NCBI GenBank assembly: GCA_903825065.1
Contig: CAIJZG010000008.1
Location: 1 to 26,052, forward strand
DNA length: 26,052 nt
Reading direction: 5' to 3'
DNA from: an uncultured Bacteroidota bacterium
Lineage (GTDB): Bacteria > Bacteroidota > Bacteroidia > Chitinophagales > Chitinophagaceae
In this document: positions 23,968 to 26,052 of the stretch, in pieces
Layout: each line of letters starts with the position of its first letter
How positions within the stretch are numbered: position 1 is the stretch's first letter
Program-made: the position numbers and the translations under genes
Notes under the pieces: model-generated
What the model saw: only the letters and a program-made list of their open reading frames with translations
Told to the model about the DNA's origin: nothing
The model's database searches: none

Positions 23968-26052
23968 ATGAGAAAATTAGGATTTATGGGTTTGATTTTA
24001 CTCTTTGTTTGCAATTTGCAAGCACAAGATATAAGGAACAATCCAACATCAAACCACGGAAACAAATTCGAGCAATTAGGTACTATTCTACCTACACCAA
24101 ATGAATATAGAACTGCTAGTGGGGCTCCGGGTCCAAAATACTGGCAGCAAAGAGTTGACTATAATATTAAATGTGAGTTGGATGAACCCAATCTTACTTT
24201 AAAGGGTAGCGAAACGGTTACCTATTTTAACAATTCTCCCGACGTATTAACTTATCTGTGGTTGCAGTTAGATGAGAATGAACATAGTACAGTAAACAAT
24301 GCTGGCTATCAAACTTCTTCAAGTTTGGGCAATCAATTATCTACGTCTCAGGTCGAAAATTTACTTGATGCTAATAAGGATAATGGTTATGGTGATATTA
24401 TTACTAAACTAACTGATGTAACTGGAAAATCTTTAAAATACACCATCAACAAAACAATGATGCGAGTTGATTTGCCGATCGCTTTAAAGCCTGGTCAAAA
24501 ATTTGTATTCAATGTTGATTGGCATTATAAAGTATCAAATAGAATGGTTTTAGGTGGTCGTGGGGGTTATGAGTTATTCCCTGAAGATGGCAATGCCTTT
24601 TTTACTATGGCACAATGGTATCCTCGTTTGTGTGTGTATAGCGATTTTCAGGGCTGGCAGAACCATCAGTTTACTGGTCGCGGAGAGTTTGCCCTTACTT
24701 TCGGAAACTTCAATGTAGCCATGACGGTTCCTGCTGATCATACTGTTTTAAGCACAGGAGAAGGTCAGAACTATGCTCAGGTCTTATCACCTGCACAATT
24801 AGCTCGCTGGAACCAAGCTAATAATTCGAAAGAACCTGTTGAGATTGTTACTTTAGATGAAGCAAAAAAAGCAGAAAAGAATAAGAGTACTGCCAAGAAA
24901 ACCTGGATTTTCAAAGCCGATAATGTTCGTGACTTTGCATGGACTACTTCTCGTAAAATGATTTGGGATGCTATGCCTGCTTATGTGGAAGGAAAGAAAG
25001 TGATGTGTATGAGTGGTTATCCTAAAGAAGCGTATGGTTTGTATCGTAAGTTCTCAACTAAAGTGGTTGCACATACAATTAAATCGTATTCTAAATTTTC
25101 TATTCCATATCCTTACCCCGTTGCACAAAGTATTGAAGCAGCTAATGGTATGGAATATCCCATGATTTGTTTTAATAATGGACGTACAGAAAAAGATGGT
25201 TCTTATAGCGAATCAACTAAGTTGGGTATGTTGGGCGTTATCATTCACGAAGTTGGACATAACTTCTTCCCAATGATTGTTAATAGCGATGAACGTCAGT
25301 GGAGTTGGATGGATGAAGGTTTGAATTCTTTTGTGGAATATCTAACTGAAGAATTGTATGATAACAAATATCCATCTAGGGGCAAAGGTGCAGCTTATCA
25401 GATTGCTGATTACATGCGCTTGCCTAAAGATCAACTGGAACCAATTATGACAAACAGTGAAAATATTGTCATGTTTGGACCAAATGCTTATACAAAGCCA
25501 GCTACAGGATTAAATATTTTGCGCGAAACTATTATGGGGCGTGAATTGTTCGACTATAGCTTTAAAGAATATGCTCGTCGTTGGGCTTTTAAACACCCAA
25601 CACCGGCTGATTTGTTCCGAACTATGGAAGATGCAAGTGCTGAAGATTTGGATTGGTTCTGGAGAGGATGGTTCTATGGAATTGAGCCATGTGACATCGC
25701 AATTGATACAGTTAAACATGGTGTATTTGATCCTAATCAGGCGGCCACTGCAATGACCATGGGTGGAAGAGGCGGAGCTGCTCCAGCAACTTCCAATGGA
25801 ATGGTTTCACTTGCTAAACCTTTATATACCACAGACGACCTTTCTAAACAACGAAATAGAGCAGACAAGAATATAGTATTTTTAGTAGATTCCGATACTA
25901 CTTTAAGAGATTTCTACTGGAGATATACAAGAGGTATGGAGCCTTATGATACTACTAAATACAAAGTAACGCCTCCAAATAAGACTCCTGAACCTTTAGA
26001 TGATGCAACTAAAGCAAAATATGCGAATGTGAATTTATATGAAATTACTTTC
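23968..26052 (+). CDS. M1 family metallopeptidase, partial (first 695 codons)
   Basis: The gene is cut by the window end. It starts with a signal peptide (MRKLGFMGLILLFVCNLQAQ). An M1-like N-terminal beta domain follows (VDYNIKCELDEPNLTLKGSE). The catalytic domain carries the zinc motif H427-E-V-G-H431 and the third ligand E450 (HEVGHNFFPMIVN, then SWMDEGLNSFVEYL). The substrate motif GAMEN is replaced by NGMEYPM, as in many Bacteroidota members. These are secreted or periplasmic aminopeptidase-like zinc enzymes. The frame stays open through a Gly-rich stretch (MGGRGGAAPATSN, about 592-604) to base 26052. It lies 19 bases after hupE. Confidence 0.92.
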   Translation, partial: MRKLGFMGLILLFVCNLQAQDIRNNPTSNHGNKFEQLGTILPTPNEYRTASGAPGPKYWQQRVDYNIKCELDEPNLTLKGSETVTYFNNSPDVLTYLWLQLDENEHSTVNNAGYQTSSSLGNQLSTSQVENLLDANKDNGYGDIITKLTDVTGKSLKYTINKTMMRVDLPIALKPGQKFVFNVDWHYKVSNRMVLGGRGGYELFPEDGNAFFTMAQWYPRLCVYSDFQGWQNHQFTGRGEFALTFGNFNVAMTVPADHTVLSTGEGQNYAQVLSPAQLARWNQANNSKEPVEIVTLDEAKKAEKNKSTAKKTWIFKADNVRDFAWTTSRKMIWDAMPAYVEGKKVMCMSGYPKEAYGLYRKFSTKVVAHTIKSYSKFSIPYPYPVAQSIEAANGMEYPMICFNNGRTEKDGSYSESTKLGMLGVIIHEVGHNFFPMIVNSDERQWSWMDEGLNSFVEYLTEELYDNKYPSRGKGAAYQIADYMRLPKDQLEPIMTNSENIVMFGPNAYTKPATGLNILRETIMGRELFDYSFKEYARRWAFKHPTPADLFRTMEDASAEDLDWFWRGWFYGIEPCDIAIDTVKHGVFDPNQAATAMTMGGRGGAAPATSNGMVSLAKPLYTTDDLSKQRNRADKNIVFLVDSDTTLRDFYWRYTRGMEPYDTTKYKVTPPNKTPEPLDDATKAKYANVNLYEITF

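Noticed and set aside
25541..25756. Overlapping small frames on both strands within the M1 gene
   Set aside because: Both are shadows of the metallopeptidase frame, which continues through them with family-typical sequence.

Overview
The window looks like ordinary chromosome from a member of the Bacteroidota, most likely a Chitinophagaceae-type organism. The placement rests on several signs: AT-rich DNA, A-rich leaders with few Shine-Dalgarno sites, several matches to the Bacteroidota promoter core TAnnTTTG, a SusC-like/outer-membrane beta-barrel receptor, a UpxY-type NusG paralog, a DUF2723 (GT117) membrane protein, a DUF6702-HupE-M1 peptidase cluster and a MoxR/VWA pair of the 'GLRGQAK' type. 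The genus cannot be fixed by reading alone. I see no insertion sequence, prophage, CRISPR array or integrase.

Layout. 1-1453 (-) is the N-terminal part of a TonB-type outer-membrane receptor. It is followed by a DUF445 membrane protein (-) and a tRNA-His(GTG) (-) with its own promoter and terminator. 2492-5187 (+) holds a carboxy-terminal processing protease (S41) and an orphan UpxY/NusG-like antiterminator. It ends in a compound palindromic element that doubles as terminator and faces mtaB (-), a tRNA methylthiotransferase. Divergent from mtaB is a cysteine-rich DUF4258 lipoprotein, then a large GT117/DUF2723 membrane glycosyltransferase with a clear terminator. 10674-14717 (+) is a tight four-gene run: VWA protein, MoxR-like AAA+ ATPase, 5'(3')-deoxyribonucleotidase, secreted ThuA-like protein. 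Facing it stop-to-stop are cysM, a NifS/IscS-type cysteine desulfurase and a GlmM-type phosphohexomutase (all -). 18417-22773 (+) is a run of SAM methyltransferase, PAP2 phosphatase, ArnT-like GT39 glycosyltransferase and CorC/HlyC-type CBS membrane protein. The window closes with DUF6702 (-) divergent from a HupE/UreJ-like membrane protein and an M1 metallopeptidase cut by the window end.

How the genes work together. Most are housekeeping or envelope functions: envelope proteolysis, glycan and lipid modification, cell-wall precursor supply and tRNA modification. The sulfur genes (cysM, cysteine desulfurase) could supply sulfur for Fe-S proteins and thiolated tRNA, of which MtaB is both a consumer and an example; this link is inference. 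No clear undescribed defence or mobile system is visible. The spots most worth a second look are the palindromic element at 5251-5325, the cysteine-rich DUF4258 lipoprotein, the orphan UpxY, the MoxR-VWA-nucleotidase-ThuA run, and the tRNA-His terminator wedged against a start codon. No gene-free stretch exceeds 300 bases.
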